Source: Panicum virgatum
Taxonomy: Eukaryota > Streptophyta > Magnoliopsida > Poales > Poaceae
Reading direction: 5' to 3'
Assembly (NCBI RefSeq): GCF_016808335.1
Contig: NC_053147.1
Coordinates: forward strand, 22,554,913 to 22,618,912
Length of the DNA stretch: 64,000 nt
Shown in pieces: positions 13,012 through 24,975 of this stretch; within the stretch, counting starts at the first letter, position 1; each line of letters begins with the position of its first letter. The translations under genes and the position numbers were made by a program. Under the pieces are notes generated by a model. It saw only the letters and a program-made list of their open reading frames with translations, searched no databases and was not told where the DNA came from.

Positions 13012-14341
13012 ATTAAATTGCATGAAAAGTATGATTGGATGTTGACTTGCTGATTAGTTCTGTACAGCATCACATATTTCTGTATTTAGCAATGGTACAG
13101 TATGGTTACATTTGATTATGCATTCAGTCACTCCCTTCAGTTATATATTTAGTTATATTGGAATAGTTATTTGAAGTTATATGTATCTTTGGAAACCATT
13201 AGTGCCGATCATAATTTGCTTTCATTTTGTATTATGACTTTTTTTTGTTACCTATTGTTGTCACAGCTTCAAAGGTTTAGAAACATGTACTCTGACAAGC
13301 TAAATATTGACTTCCTTTGTCAAGAAAATTAGAACTTTTTTTCTGCGCTCAACTTATTGCCCCTGTCCAATTTGCACAGGTTTCAGTTTCAGTTTCGAGT
13401 AGGGTGGGAAAGCAAGGGGTGCCGCACTGCCGCTGGACCTGCTCTCTCTCGATTGCTCGGAAAACCTATGGCTCGAAGTATGGTTTTGCCAAGTTTTATG
13501 GGTACCTTTTATTGAGTTCCAGCCAAAGGTACTGCGTAGAATTTGACAATATCACTTTTTTTAGAACTTGAGATCGTCTAGTCGGGCATGGAGCTTCAGA
13601 TCACATCGTCGGACCGGGTTTATCATGCCGCGGGATTTCTGATGCGATTTTGGTTCCTGCTGTTCTACTCAGCATTCTGGACTGACTAACGTGCTCTCTA
13701 GTGAAGTGCGCTTGCCATCAGCAGAGAGCTGCTACTGTGTCTCGGTTTCTTGTAATTAGAACTCTCATGCACTGGCTACTGCCTACTAGTAGTAAATTTG
13801 ACTACTGCACTGACCGATTGATGCCCTGATCGGCTGATCGTGATAGGTGGATAATGGGGAACGAGAGTACGCTCGCACAGACGTAGCTAGCGTTGCGCGT
13901 ACCGGGAGATCAAGCACCCAGCCACTCTAGAAATGCTACACGTTGTCTGAACTCGCCCCTGCTGTGCTTTAGCGTCGTGCGTAGAGGAGCAGAGCTGCAG
14001 AGCCGCAGAGGCAGAGCGTCGAATCACGAGGGCTCGCTGCTACTCTGCTGGCACCGTCACCTCCTTGAACCTGCCCGCACCAAAGTAAAAGGCGTGCGCA
14101 CATCGGCGTGCGCGTGGCTATATATCGTCTGCGATACAATTCATCAACCATCAACGCATCACCAAAAATGATTCGTCAAACCAGTGTAATAAATCGGCCC
14201 AATAAAACTTTCTTAAACCACGAGGGGTGCAGCACCATGCATGCAGTCAGAAAAAAGAGGTGGGCGCATATGCGCAACAACATGTATGATATTATGATGG
14301 GCTCCTTATCCAACATGCATTGTCTGTCGTTTATTTTTTTA
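13012..14341. other. Intergenic, no gene recognised
   Basis: The F-box 3' flank and AT-rich sequence. The longest frames (13317-13571, 13893-14171) show no family resemblance and no splice context. Nothing else is supported. Confidence 0.4.
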
Positions 14342-14378
14342 GGGCAGTCCCAATGCAGACTCAAATCATAGAGTCTAA

Positions 14379-17300
14379 GGCCAGTCTCAGTAGCGATTTC
14401 ATGTGGATTTCATGGCATTAAATGAGTGGACACATCATCAAAAATGAGGACGTGGCAAGACTTTTGCAAGGAGAGAGAAGAGAACCGTTTCGTGGGGACG
14501 AAACGAGTCCGGCGCCGTTTCCAAGTCGATGAAACGCGCATGAAACGCGCACTGAGAGCTGCGAGCGTTTCATGGCGGATCCCGTGCACTCGGCGGCGGC
14601 GCTCCCTCGTCCCGCGCTCCCGCTCGGACCTCGCGCGCCAAATCCTTCCTCAGCTCGCGCCAAATCCACCTCTCCCTTCCCTGCAGTCGGTGAGGCCCCT
14701 TCCCTTCCTCCCAGATCCGCCGCCGTCCTGCCCTTCTCCCAGATCCGCCGCAGCCCTGCCCTTCTCCCAAATCCGCCGCCGCCCTACCGTGCTGGCCGGG
14801 CCGACTTCCTCACCGACGCCGCCACGCCACGGCGCGCCTACCACCGCGACTCCTCGTCGGCTCATCCTATAGCATGTCCCGCCAGGGGAAACGCCAGGGG
14901 AAAGGGGTCCCCCAGCTCAGCGGCGACCCGTCGAAGCGCGGCAGCGGCGGCCCGTCGAAGAGAAGCGGCGGCGGCACTCGTCCTCCCGCGTCCGCAGCTC
15001 CTCCGCCGTCCGCAGCACCTCCGCCGGCGGCAGCTTCTCCGGCAGCGCCTCCCCCACCGTTGTTCGGTCCATGCGGTCCTGGGTATGCAGCTTCTCCGGC
15101 GGCGCCCCAAAATTCTTCCCCACATGGAGCTGCAGCTTCTCCGGCAGCGCCTCCCCCACCATCGTCCAGTCCATGGTTGCCTGGATTTGCAGCTTCTCCT
15201 GCGGCGCCCGAAATTTCTTCTCCACATGGAAACCACTGCACAAATCCATGGTAAATATTTTGTGCCTCACAAAGCTTTGAACACTTCGCAATACTGATCT
15301 GCAAGCTTCACAATCGCAATATTTTGTGCCTCACAATGCATATGTATTAGATGTATATCTACTTCATGCCCTAGTCCAGTTATGGCTAGCTTTAAGAAAG
15401 GGATTAGCTAGGAGTTTATGTTGATGGTTGAGGGAAGAGCTTATAGAATGTAATCCAAATATTTGTTTTGACACAACAATGTTTATTTACCATGTTCTAC
15501 TAGACTCAATATGCATAGATGAAATATGCAGTAGTTTAGATTGGCTTCATTGCCAAGCAATTTCAGCTACCATCTATGATCTCAGTGCTTAATTTCTGAA
15601 CTCAGTGCTAAATCAGTGCAAGCATTCATTTTTTTCTTGCTTGGTACTTGTAGGGGTGGTTATTTGAATTTATTGGATGAGTTCATCGCAGAGGATGAAC
15701 TCCTAGATGACGTAATCAGTGAAACAGTGTTGGTCTTGAAGGCAAGCGTAGAAGCTCTTGGTGAAGAGGCGTCTGATCATCGTTTGCGTGCAAGAAGCTA
15801 TATCAAAAGGCCACGGGAGGAGTATCATGATCATCTTGTGAGTGATTATTTCTCGGATAATCCTCTCTATCCGCCCAATATTTTTCGTCGAAGATTTCGT
15901 ATGCAAATGCCATTATTCCTAATACACATTGTCGACGAATTGGGCAAGTGGTCGGGATACTTCACTACAAGGGTGGATGCACTTGGTCAGCAAGGACTGA
16001 CACCACTACAAAAGTGCACGGCGGCTATTCGCCAATTAGCTAATGGTAGTGCGGCGGATCATCTAGATGAGTCTCTAAAGATTGGCGAGACTACTTCCAT
16101 GGAGGCGATGAAGTACTTTGTTGAGGGTGTTATAGCTGTATTTGGTGAACGATATTTGAGACGCCCCACTAAGGAAGATGCTGAGCGTCTACTCAAGATT
16201 GGAGAGAGACGAGGTTTTCCTGGTATGTTTGGCAGTATTGATTGTATGCATTGGCAATGGGAGAGATGTCCAACTGCATGGAAGGGCCAATTCACTCGGG
16301 GTGATCAGAAAGTCCCGACGATAATTCTTGAGGCCGTGGCATCACATGATCTTTGGATTTGGCATGCATTCTTCGGAGTTGCAGGTTCTAGCAATGATAT
16401 AAATGTCCTGCAGCAGTCCCATCTATTTATGGAAGAACTAAAGGGACAAGCTCCAAGAGTACAATACATGGTTAATGGAAATCAATATAACACGGGTTAC
16501 TATCTTGCGGATGGGATTTACCCGGAATGGGCTGTTTTTGTGAAGTCAATATCCATGCCTATCTCCGACAAGGACAAGTTATATGCACAGGAACAAGAAG
16601 GAAAGAGAAAGGATATCAAACGCGCATTTGGAGTATTGCGTCGTCGATGGAGCGTCTTGAAAAAGCCAGCTCGCCTATACGATCGTGGTCAACTTGAGAA
16701 AGTGGTGCTAGCTTGTATCGTCCTTCACAATATGATTGTTGAAGATGAAAAAAAAGTAGAGGACATTGAAGAGAATCTTGATCTAAATGAAGCCCCTAGT
16801 ACAGTGACCGTGCAAGAACCCGAATTCTCCCCCGAAGACTATGTTCCATTTGAAAGGGTGCTACAAAACGAACAAGGTATTCGAGATCGTTCGGCTCATA
16901 TACAACTTAAGAAGGATTTGGTGGAGCACATTTGGAACAAGCACAGGCGCCGTCGAAATTAATCTGCAAATCCATGGTAAGCACCGATTTATCCTATTCA
17001 CGAGTAGCATGCTGCCCTGATCCAAGTAGTATTTGAGAACATGAATACTGCCCTGATCCTATTCACAAAGTTTTTAGTAGCCTAAATTACTAGTATTTGA
17101 GAACATGAATACTGGCTCCAAGTAGTCAAACCAATGCCATAGGTGCTGTAAAGTGGTAAGAACTCGGACTCAACATGCAGAAAAGCAGTGCTCTTGCTAA
17201 CTGAAGATGTAGGGGTCAAACCAATGCCAAGCATGTGAGTCATTTCTTCCACTAAGTTGCATCTAGGGAGCTCTTGGTATTCTGAACTTTGTTACTACCT

Positions 17301-17779
17301 TGTGCTTTTCTAAGGAGATATTTCTTCCACTAATAACAGGAGCATTTGTGTAAGGATATCATTTTAATTTTGCGGAATGCAAGGATATCAATTGGGAGGC
17401 ATGTGCTTTTGGTCAATTATCTTGGAAGGTCGCAATGCAGTGGACACTTAATTATTATTTTCAGTTATTTTGGTGCGAAACTGCTCCATTCTTTATTATG
17501 TGAACGTGAACTGCTGGTTTCAGATTGAAGCTCCTTTCAGCATCATCTTTATTTATCATGTTCTATTGGACTAAATATATAGTTTAGAAACAATTGCAAA
17601 AAAAGCTATAGAGTTCTCATGGTACATTTGATCACAACACAATGTACATATTAAATACTGCATCCTGCCTATGAAACTGTGTAGCGAAACTGTGCACTGA
17701 GAGTGGTAGTTTCATCCCACAGAAAAGCTGATGTGGCAGTCTAGGTTACAGTGCCATGAAACTCCCATTGAGACTGGCC
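14379..17779 (+). mobile_element. PIF/Harbinger DNA transposon, 3.4 kb
   Basis: The terminal inverted repeat GGCCAGTCTCA at 14379 is matched by TGAGACTGGCC ending at 17779. Similarity continues inward (GGATTTCATGGCATTA versus the inverse of CAGTGCCATGAAACTCC). A TAA target duplication flanks it at 14376-14378 and 17780-17782. It encodes one transposase gene; the Myb-like second ORF found in many autonomous PIF/Harbinger elements was not seen. The 3' segment 16963-17779 is non-coding. Confidence 0.9.
14874..16962 (+). CDS. PIF/Harbinger transposase (Plant_tran / HARBI1-like nuclease), probably inactive
   Basis: A DDE-type nuclease that would cut at the element's inverted repeats. Exons 14874-15250 and 15654-16962 join in phase (donor CCATG|GTAAAT, acceptor TTGTAG) to 561 residues. 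The N-terminal ~125 residues are Pro/Ala-rich with repeated AASPAAP blocks. The catalytic domain shows the first Asp in MFGSIDCMHWQW (about residue 322) and the second in GSSNDINVL (about 374). The third acidic residue, normally Glu in the VERAFG motif, is Lys here (KDIKRAFGVL, codon AAA at 16618-16620), so catalysis is probably lost. The tail is LVEHIWNKHRRRRN. There are no frameshifts or stops. The upstream exon is the less certain part. Confidence 0.82.
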
Positions 17780-18019
17780 TAAGTCTCAAAGACTCCATCA
17801 CAAGAAACTATACTTTCCAATGCAAAGTGTGTTACTTTGGTTTATATGGTCTACTTGTCTCTCTCACATTCATTCTTGATTTGCGTGAAGACTTGAAGTC
17901 TAAATAAAACTTAGAGTCTTCTCTCCCTCCCTCTTCCATAAATATACTGCCACATCAGCAAAACATAATAAATAGAAGGCTTAGACTCCATGGTAGAGTC
18001 TGGGTTGGGACTTCCCTTA

Positions 18020-19598
18020 GGACGTATATGCACAACACATGATGGCCCCTAAACGCATGGTCTGCTGTTTTTTTTTCTGGGACAACACATGCACTGCACA
18101 TGATGGGCCCCTACATCCATGGTCTGTTTTTTATTTTTTGATTTTATTTTTGTTGTTTATTTTCCTTGCCGAGAGGCCGCAAATGAGAGAGAATTTTTCT
18201 CCTTTGAATTTATTTTTATCCTGTTCGATTCTTAACATTTTTCTTTTTTTCCTTCCAACGCTTTATTTTTCCTTTTCCTATTCTTATCCTTTTCTATTTT
18301 TTTCTTCCAACATTTTTTTTACAATCCTTGGGTGTATATTATTTATTTCTATTTATATTTCTTTCCTTTCTCATTCTAAATCTCATGTGGATACTAATTT
18401 GTTCGCATTCTAAGCTGATTAGTTAGTGTGTGAAATAACTTATTTACATTTTATAAATTATACTAACTTGTTCAACACGTGTCTATATTCTGATTCTTTT
18501 TAAAATATAGTTTGCTTGCAATGTTGATGTGTTTGTCCTTCGTGTAAACTTAATTGTCTGTGCTTAACTAATTTGTTCATAATATCAAATTATTTGTTCA
18601 TATTTATAGACTAATTTGTTCAATGATGGCGACTTATTTGTTCGTGATATTCAATTTCTATTGTTTATTGTGTATAATCACATGTTCGGTGTTTAATTTT
18701 TTGTTTGTGATGCACTATTATTTGTGCGTTTAATCGTTTTGATCACGAGGAATAATTACTTGTTCACCATATTCAAATATTTATCCTAGTAGGTCAAATT
18801 AATTATTTTGTATTAAAAATATGTTTAAAAATCCACGCGTCTTATTATGAAGATTTTGTCGTAAGAAACACAACAATGCATCATGAATTTATTTCTAATA
18901 AATAGTTTAAGAATTATAGATTTTTTAGTTGGAAACTCCATTAAATGGTGTCATCAATTTGTCTCCATCTGCATTCATGCATTTCTTAACTACTTTAGCT
19001 AGGTAGGTCCGTATGGTTGGTTAATTAAGTAAACCATGCTTCTAATATGTTAGGTCGCGGCCTATTTAATCGTGCAAAAAAAACACTCTTCAGATGATGG
19101 TTGCGTGTTTTATCGCCGCTGATGATATATAACAGCACATGTCGGTGTTGGTGTGTTGGTGTTGCCACCAGTTGCCTGAAACGGCAATGTCTGGTGCTTT
19201 CACCACACTCATTCCGAGCTCTCATTAGCACCATCCCTCGTGTAGCATAGGGCTGTCGTGAAGTTAGAGCAAAATTAGAGAGGGTTGCATTTTTATTGTG
19301 GGTGGATGAGGTTAAGTTGCCGGAAGTGAAAAATGAATTTAAATCATTGAATTTTTATTTTCTTGGAGGTGCATATGCCCCCCTACATATTATATTTTTT
19401 TAGAAACAAGGTTTCCCTGCTTTATTTCAATGAAACAAAGCACCGAGTATAGCAAATCCTTTCACAGCAAGGTCAGGGTTACAGCAAGGTCAGGGTATTT
19501 TAAGCGCGTCCACTATCATGCAACACCGAAAAGCTAGAAAGTTTAGGACGGAAGCGGAGCTGAAACCCACCGCCGGCCACGAACTCCAACAGCAAGTT
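18020..19598. other. AT-rich intergenic DNA
   Basis: T-rich, low-complexity sequence to about 18950, then unique-looking sequence. A short T-run-headed patch near 19396-19480 may be another retroposon tail. No gene is supported. Confidence 0.4.
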
Positions 19599-21009
19599 AC
19601 TCCTCTTAGAGGAGGAGTGGCTGGCACGCTACAAGCATCGTCTTGCGGGGGAGGGTTCTCGCTCCAACGGCAACAGCGGCAAGCTGTTCGGGAGTCCACG
19701 CGGTGACGACAACGGTGGCACGCGCATTGGCGGCTCTTCTTGCGAGCCGGCCAGAGTCGCCACCAAGAAAGACAAGTGCAAGTACTGCAGCAAGAAAGGG
19801 CATTGGGCCTGAGAATGCCGCAAGAAGAAGCGCGATGAGAAGGCACTCCTTGCCCAGGTCAGCGACGACGACGATGAGGAGCCTTCCCTGCTGATGGCGA
19901 TCGGCGCCGCGAGCCGGAGCGCGTTGCACCGCCTGTCGCGCCCATCCACGTCGGCGAACAAGTCTACCTCAACGAAGAACGCGCCGTGGTGGAGCTGGGG
20001 AAGTCCGAGGACCGCTCCGGCAAGCTGACCTCCGACGTGTGGTACCTTGACACTAGCGTGTCAAATCACATGACGGGCAACCGGGGGGTCTTCTCCGAGC
20101 TCGATCAATCCATCACAGGCACGGTCAAGTTCGGCGACGGCTCGGTGGTGGACATCGTCGGCCGTGGCACAATCATCTTCGCGGCGCAGGATGGTTGACA
20201 TCGAGCCCTCACCGACACTTTATTCATTCCTCGCCTCCGCAGCAACATAATCAGCCTGCCGCCAGCTCGATGAGACTGGCTGCCAGGTGCTGATGGAAAA
20301 TGGGCTCCTGTGGGTTTGCGATCCGCAGAAGGAACTCCTCGCCAAGGTATGACGTTCAGTGAATCGCTTGTACAACATCACTCTCACGGTGGCCCAGCCC
20401 GTATCCCTGCTCGCACGTGCCGGCGACAACACCTAGCGGTGGCACGACCGGTTCGGCCACCTCGGCTTCGACGCACTCCACAAGCTCGGCAAGAAGGGCC
20501 TGGTGCGCGGTCTGTCGCAGCTGGATCATGTGATCAGCTGTGCGATGCGTGCCTGGTCGGCAAGCAGAAGCGGGCGTCGTTCCCCCAAGAGGTGAAGTAC
20601 CGAGCGACTGGATCTGGTCCACGGCGACTTGTATGGCCCGATCACCTGGCGACACACGGCGGGTGGCGCTACTTCCTCCTCCTCGTCGACGATGCAAGCC
20701 GGTACATGTGGCTGTTCCTCCTGTCGAGCAAGGACCAAGCGGCGGATGCAATCAACAAGTTCCAAGCCGGTGTCGAGGTCAAGACCGGGCGCAAGCTACG
20801 AATGCTCCAGAATGACCGTGGTGGCGAGTTCACTGCCGTCACATTCGGGGAGTACTGCGCCGAGAAGGGGTTGCAGCGTCAACTCACGCTGACCTACTCA
20901 CCACAGCAAAACGGCGTCGTTGAGCGCCGGAACTAGACCGTGATGGCCATGGGCGCTGCATGCTCAAGGCGAGGGCGGTCCCGTGCACGTTTTGGGGGGA
21001 AGCGGTAAG

Positions 21010-23590
21010 TGTCACACCCGGTTTTAAGGACAAAACCGAATGCATAGCTATATGTGTGCCATGATCAAGTTTCATACATATAGAGACATCATAAGTGAAT
21101 AATCAGTAACAGTATCACATAAAAGAGAAAATAAAACAATTAAAAGACTATCAGAGTTATATAGCTTATCCTGAAAACGGAGGCTTCAAACTTCACAGGC
21201 AATCGACTGGGGGTTGCGTACGCCTAGAACTCAGCATCATCAACAAAATACTTCTCCACAACTTTCTCCTTCTGAGCAGCAGTAAGCAAGGGTGAGTACA
21301 CTTATGGTTGGTACTCAGCAAGGGCACAAGAAATAACCAGAATGTGATTTATATCCATCTTTAAGTTTATTAATCATGTGAGGGTCCAAGCCGCTCTTGA
21401 CCGTGAGCACGGCTAACCGGTTAGTTTTAACTCTGCAGAGGTTGTACACTTTCACCACAATTCGCGTAAAAGTTCCGAAGAACTTTGAACCCACCACGCA
21501 TATGTGCTGATCAGGCACAATACCACACTTCTGAGGTGTGATTGCATAGGGACGCTACGAGGCCTTTACAAAGAATCCCTATATGTATGTGTTGGTCCCT
21601 GCCGTGCGGTCCCTCAGAAGATACAACTTCCTTCACCCTCTCCACAACATAAACTCATAACCACCAAGCGAAACAACCCCAACACAATATATAGTTCATC
21701 TAATTACTTAGCCAAGACCATAGCCATATAGTATTGTGGTTATACGGTTTTCTTGGGTGGTTCTCCATGTTCCAATTAAATCAAGTACTCTTGTATATAA
21801 GCATAGATAGAAAGATGGTTAGGGTCACTTGCCTTTCTTCAACGAAAAGCTACTCTTACTGCTCTTCAGCTTTTGCTCACTTGAAATTCTTGATCTTCAA
21901 TCTTTGAACGCCAATCCTTCTACTCGGAGCAATCATCGAGCAAACATACAAAGAAAACAACAAGTACATCTAAGAACAATACACCAAAACAAAGAAAGGC
22001 TTTAAAATAACACACTAAAGGATAGGGCTCATTGCTATGGTTACGGAGGCGCAAGAAACACGGAAAACGGAACTAAAACGGCGATTCTATAGACTAAACG
22101 GTGCTTCAGGGATCTAGTCGCGATTAACAAAAGGGTTAGGGACTAACAGAAAAGATTTGTAAGACACAACAAAATGTGCTCACAGAGGATAAAAAGGTTA
22201 TAAAGCTATTGCACATGTCACAAGGATCACGTGAGCGCAAGAATCGCTGAAAACGGAGTTGAAACGTGAAAAATATGGCTAAAACATGGTTCTAGGGACT
22301 TATTTACGATAGATTTAAAAGAAAAAGGGCTTTGGGTGAAGAAACCGAGGGCCTAAACATAATTAAACCTTATACGCAGGGGTTAGATTGCAAAAACACG
22401 ATGGACTCAGGGTTTAAAACATAAAAGGAAGGACCTATACGTAATTATTTTTGAACGCTGATGGACTGCGGGTTAATTTTATAGAAATAGAGGGGCTCTT
22501 TTGCAAAAGACCCTAGGGTTGACCGGTATTGGATCTGTTGACCTCGGGTCAGATCTAATCGGGGCCGTTGGATGAGGATCAAACGGCTGGGGTGGATTGG
22601 GGCGGAAGGAGCGGCGGTGCACTGCGCCGGCGGCGAGCTAGCAGCGGCGAGCGGGGTCGCCAGAGCTACGCAATAATGCGTTTCCGGGCACGATTTAGAT
22701 CGTGGTTTGGCCCGAGAGAGAGAGAGAGAGCGCGAGACGGGGAACTCAGCTACGGATCTTGGGAGGCGGGTTGTAGACCGTGCATAGGGGCGCGGCAGCG
22801 AGAGGCGGCTCGGGTCGTCGGAGCTCGCTCCGATGAGCTATCTACACGCAAACGAAGGGGGAAACAGAGGGAAAAGGGGGCCGGCGTGATCCTCACCACC
22901 ACGCAAATCTCCGGCGGGGGTCGAACACGACAAGGTCGCAACGGAACGGCGAGACGGCGGTGGCTCCGAGCTCCGCGGGAGCTCCAATGGCAGCGGCGGC
23001 GGCACTTATATAGGGCGGGGCGGGGCCACCTTGATGTGCGCGCCAAGGCGCGGACGGCGTGGCGCGGAATCGGGGCGTGGCCGGACTCGGGCAGAGTCCT
23101 GGTCCGTCCCGAGCTCGGGGATGGCCCCGACAGGTGGGGCCCGCCTATCGGTGGCAGGGAGAGAAGGAGAGGGCGGGGCGGATTGGGCCGGAAGCAAAAG
23201 GAACGGGCCGGTGGGGAAAGCTGGGCCGGGCAGTGGAAAAAGAAGGAGGAAAAGAAAAAAAGAGAGGTGGGCTGGGCTGAAATGGTGAGGGAGAGAGAGA
23301 TTGGTTTTATTATTTTTTTTTTGAAATTGATTCAAACAAGTTCAATTCAAATTCAAGGAATTCAACGTCGAAATGAACAACATTCAATAAAACAAATGCA
23401 ATTACGGCATTAAATGCAACACAAACATAACAACCTCATTTAATTTAAAAAACAACCAATATTTATTTTCTTTTTCACTAAAGTCTCTGTTAGGAAAAAA
23501 TGTTGGAAAATTTTTACAATTATGAGAAAATTGATGATTTATTTTTAATTTTAATTACATCCTGAAATCCAAAAATTTCAAGGTGTGACA
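21010..23590 (+). mobile_element. Solo LTR, 2.58 kb (large LTR, probably Ty3/gypsy Tekay/Del type)
   Basis: It begins TGTCACACCCGGTTTTAAGG and ends AAGGTGTGACA, the TG...CA form with a TGTCACACC/GGTGTGACA end repeat. A perfect 5-bp target duplication GTAAG lies at 21005-21009 and 23591-23595. No internal domain remains, so it arose by LTR-LTR recombination. Joining the flanks with one GTAAG restores the copia integrase frame exactly. The lineage is inferred from LTR size and start sequence only. Confidence 0.85.
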
Positions 23591-23710
23591 GTAAGCACTG
23601 CTGTTTTTATCCTGAACAGGTCGCCCACCAAGGCACTAAAGAACAAGCCTCCATATGAAGCTTGGCACGGTGAGAAGCCGGCGGTCCAATTCATGCGGAT
23701 GTTTGGGTGT

Positions 23711-24126
23711 TGTCGGTGTTTAGCCGCCAAGTCTGCTCAGGGATACCCTTAGCAGTAGGGTTGTAGGCAAGGGATCGACTAGCTCTAGAACTTGATGGTG
23801 CAAGGAACACAAGGATTTAGACAGGTTCGGGCCGCGAGTTGCGTAATACCCTACGTCCTGTGGGGTTGTTTGTATTGCCTTAGGAGTTGATGTGTTTTGA
23901 GAGGGTCCCTGCCCCCTTATATACTCTTGGGGGACAGGGTTACATGGAATGTCCTAGCTGAGTATTGTTGGAATCCTACTACAACTTGATCGGATAGTTT
24001 CCATGTACTACAACTAGTTCTACGCCTATTTGGGTAGTTACAAAAGAGATAAGGTGCATCCATGCGCTATCCCTTACTCTAGAACATTCTATACCTATGA
24101 GCAGTCCCGCTGCCCCGGGCCTGACA
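23711..24126 (-). mobile_element. Solo LTR, 416 bp, of a Tat-lineage element (minus strand)
   Basis: On + it reads TGTCGGTGTTTAGCC...GGGCCTGACA. It is the reverse complement, with divergence, of the LTR at 31427-31842 and has exactly the same length. The target duplication is GGTGT (23706-23710) versus GGTGC (24127-24131), one transition apart. The insertion splits a Cys codon of the copia integrase (FGC...IAHVKVTRP). Confidence 0.88.
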
Positions 24127-24975
24127 GGTGCATTGCCCATGTCAAGGTGACCCGTCCTCACACCGGCAAGCTCGACAATAGAAGCATCAAGATGGTCTTC
24201 GTCGGGTACGAGACAGGCTCAAAGGAATACCGTGTGTATGACCCTGCGAGCGGCAAGTTGCACATCACTCGTGATGCTGTCTTTGATGATGCAAAGGGGT
24301 AGAACTAGGCAAGCCCCGGTGACGGTGATGTCCCCGACACGTTCATCGTTGAGTACACGGTGCGCGCCACGACAGCGGGCGGCGAGCCTGAGGAGCCAGC
24401 ATCCCCGTCTGCTTCACAAGGTGGGGCACCAAACGTGGAGGAGCCTCACACTCCACCAAGCGGCGGCGACAAGAGTATCAGGTTCACTACGCCGCCATCA
24501 CATGTACCGCCCGAGATTGATCTGGACGATGAAGGCGCGCCGCAGCGATACCACATCGTGGTGGACTGCATCAACACCTCTGAGCCTAGGGAGTTTGATC
24601 CGGACGAGCTCCTCCTGGTGGCTTCGGAGGAGCCCACTTCGTTCGAGCAGGCGAACACGGATCCAGCTTGGCGTGCAACAATGCATGAGGAGTTGTCCTC
24701 CATCATTGACAATGCGACCTGGCAGGCTGTAGACTTGCCGATCGGCCACTGTCCCATCGGCCTCAAGTGGGTCTTCAACTTAAGAAGGACGCCTCCGGTG
24801 CCGTTGTGCGGCACAAGGCGCTCTTGGTGGCAAAGGGCTACGTCCAATGCGTCGGCGTGGACTTCGACGAAGTGTTCGCACCGATGGCGCGGCAGGATTC
24901 GGTGCGCGCGCTGCTTGCCGTGGCGGCGCACGAAGGCGGGGAGGTTCATCATCTCGATGTCAAATCGGCGTTCTT

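Larger units (their letters stand above)
14342..18016. mobile_element. Tourist-like MITE, split by a PIF/Harbinger insertion
   Basis: The outer ends are GGGCAGTCCCAATGCAGACTC at 14342 and its imperfect inverse ...GAGTCTGGGTTGGGACTTCCC ending at 18016. A TTA target duplication lies at 14339-14341 and 18017-18019, the standard 3-bp target of the PIF/Harbinger superfamily. Removing the inner element (14379-17779 plus one TAA) leaves about 271 bp, a normal MITE size with no coding capacity. Confidence 0.85.
19599..24975 (+). pseudogene. Ty1/copia retrotransposon gag-pol remnant, split by two solo LTRs
   Basis: Gag is visible from 19599 (LLLEEEWLARYK), with a CCHC knuckle CKYCSKKGHWA near 19771 broken by a TGA. 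The protease motif is WYLDTSVSNHMTG near 20041 (the family norm has DTG/DSG). Integrase runs through the zinc-binding region, LLLVDDASRYMW, DRGGEF and SPQQNGVVERRN (20450-20935), then a TAG. It resumes at 23591 (STAVFILNRSPTKAL) and again at 24132. Reverse transcriptase starts at 24640 (DPAWRATMHEEL, GLKWVF), is frameshifted near 24780, and stops at HHLDVKSAFF where another LTR cuts in. No own LTR, no RNase H and several stops: a dead, truncated copy. Confidence 0.88.

Noticed and set aside
14572..15304. Several overlapping frames on both strands at the start of the PIF/Harbinger element
   Set aside because: They arise from a GC-rich repetitive stretch. Only the frame from 14874 joins in phase to the transposase exon.
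22568..23413. A 281-codon + frame inside the large solo LTR
   Set aside because: Arg/Gly-rich composition typical of GC-rich LTR sequence, with no family motif.
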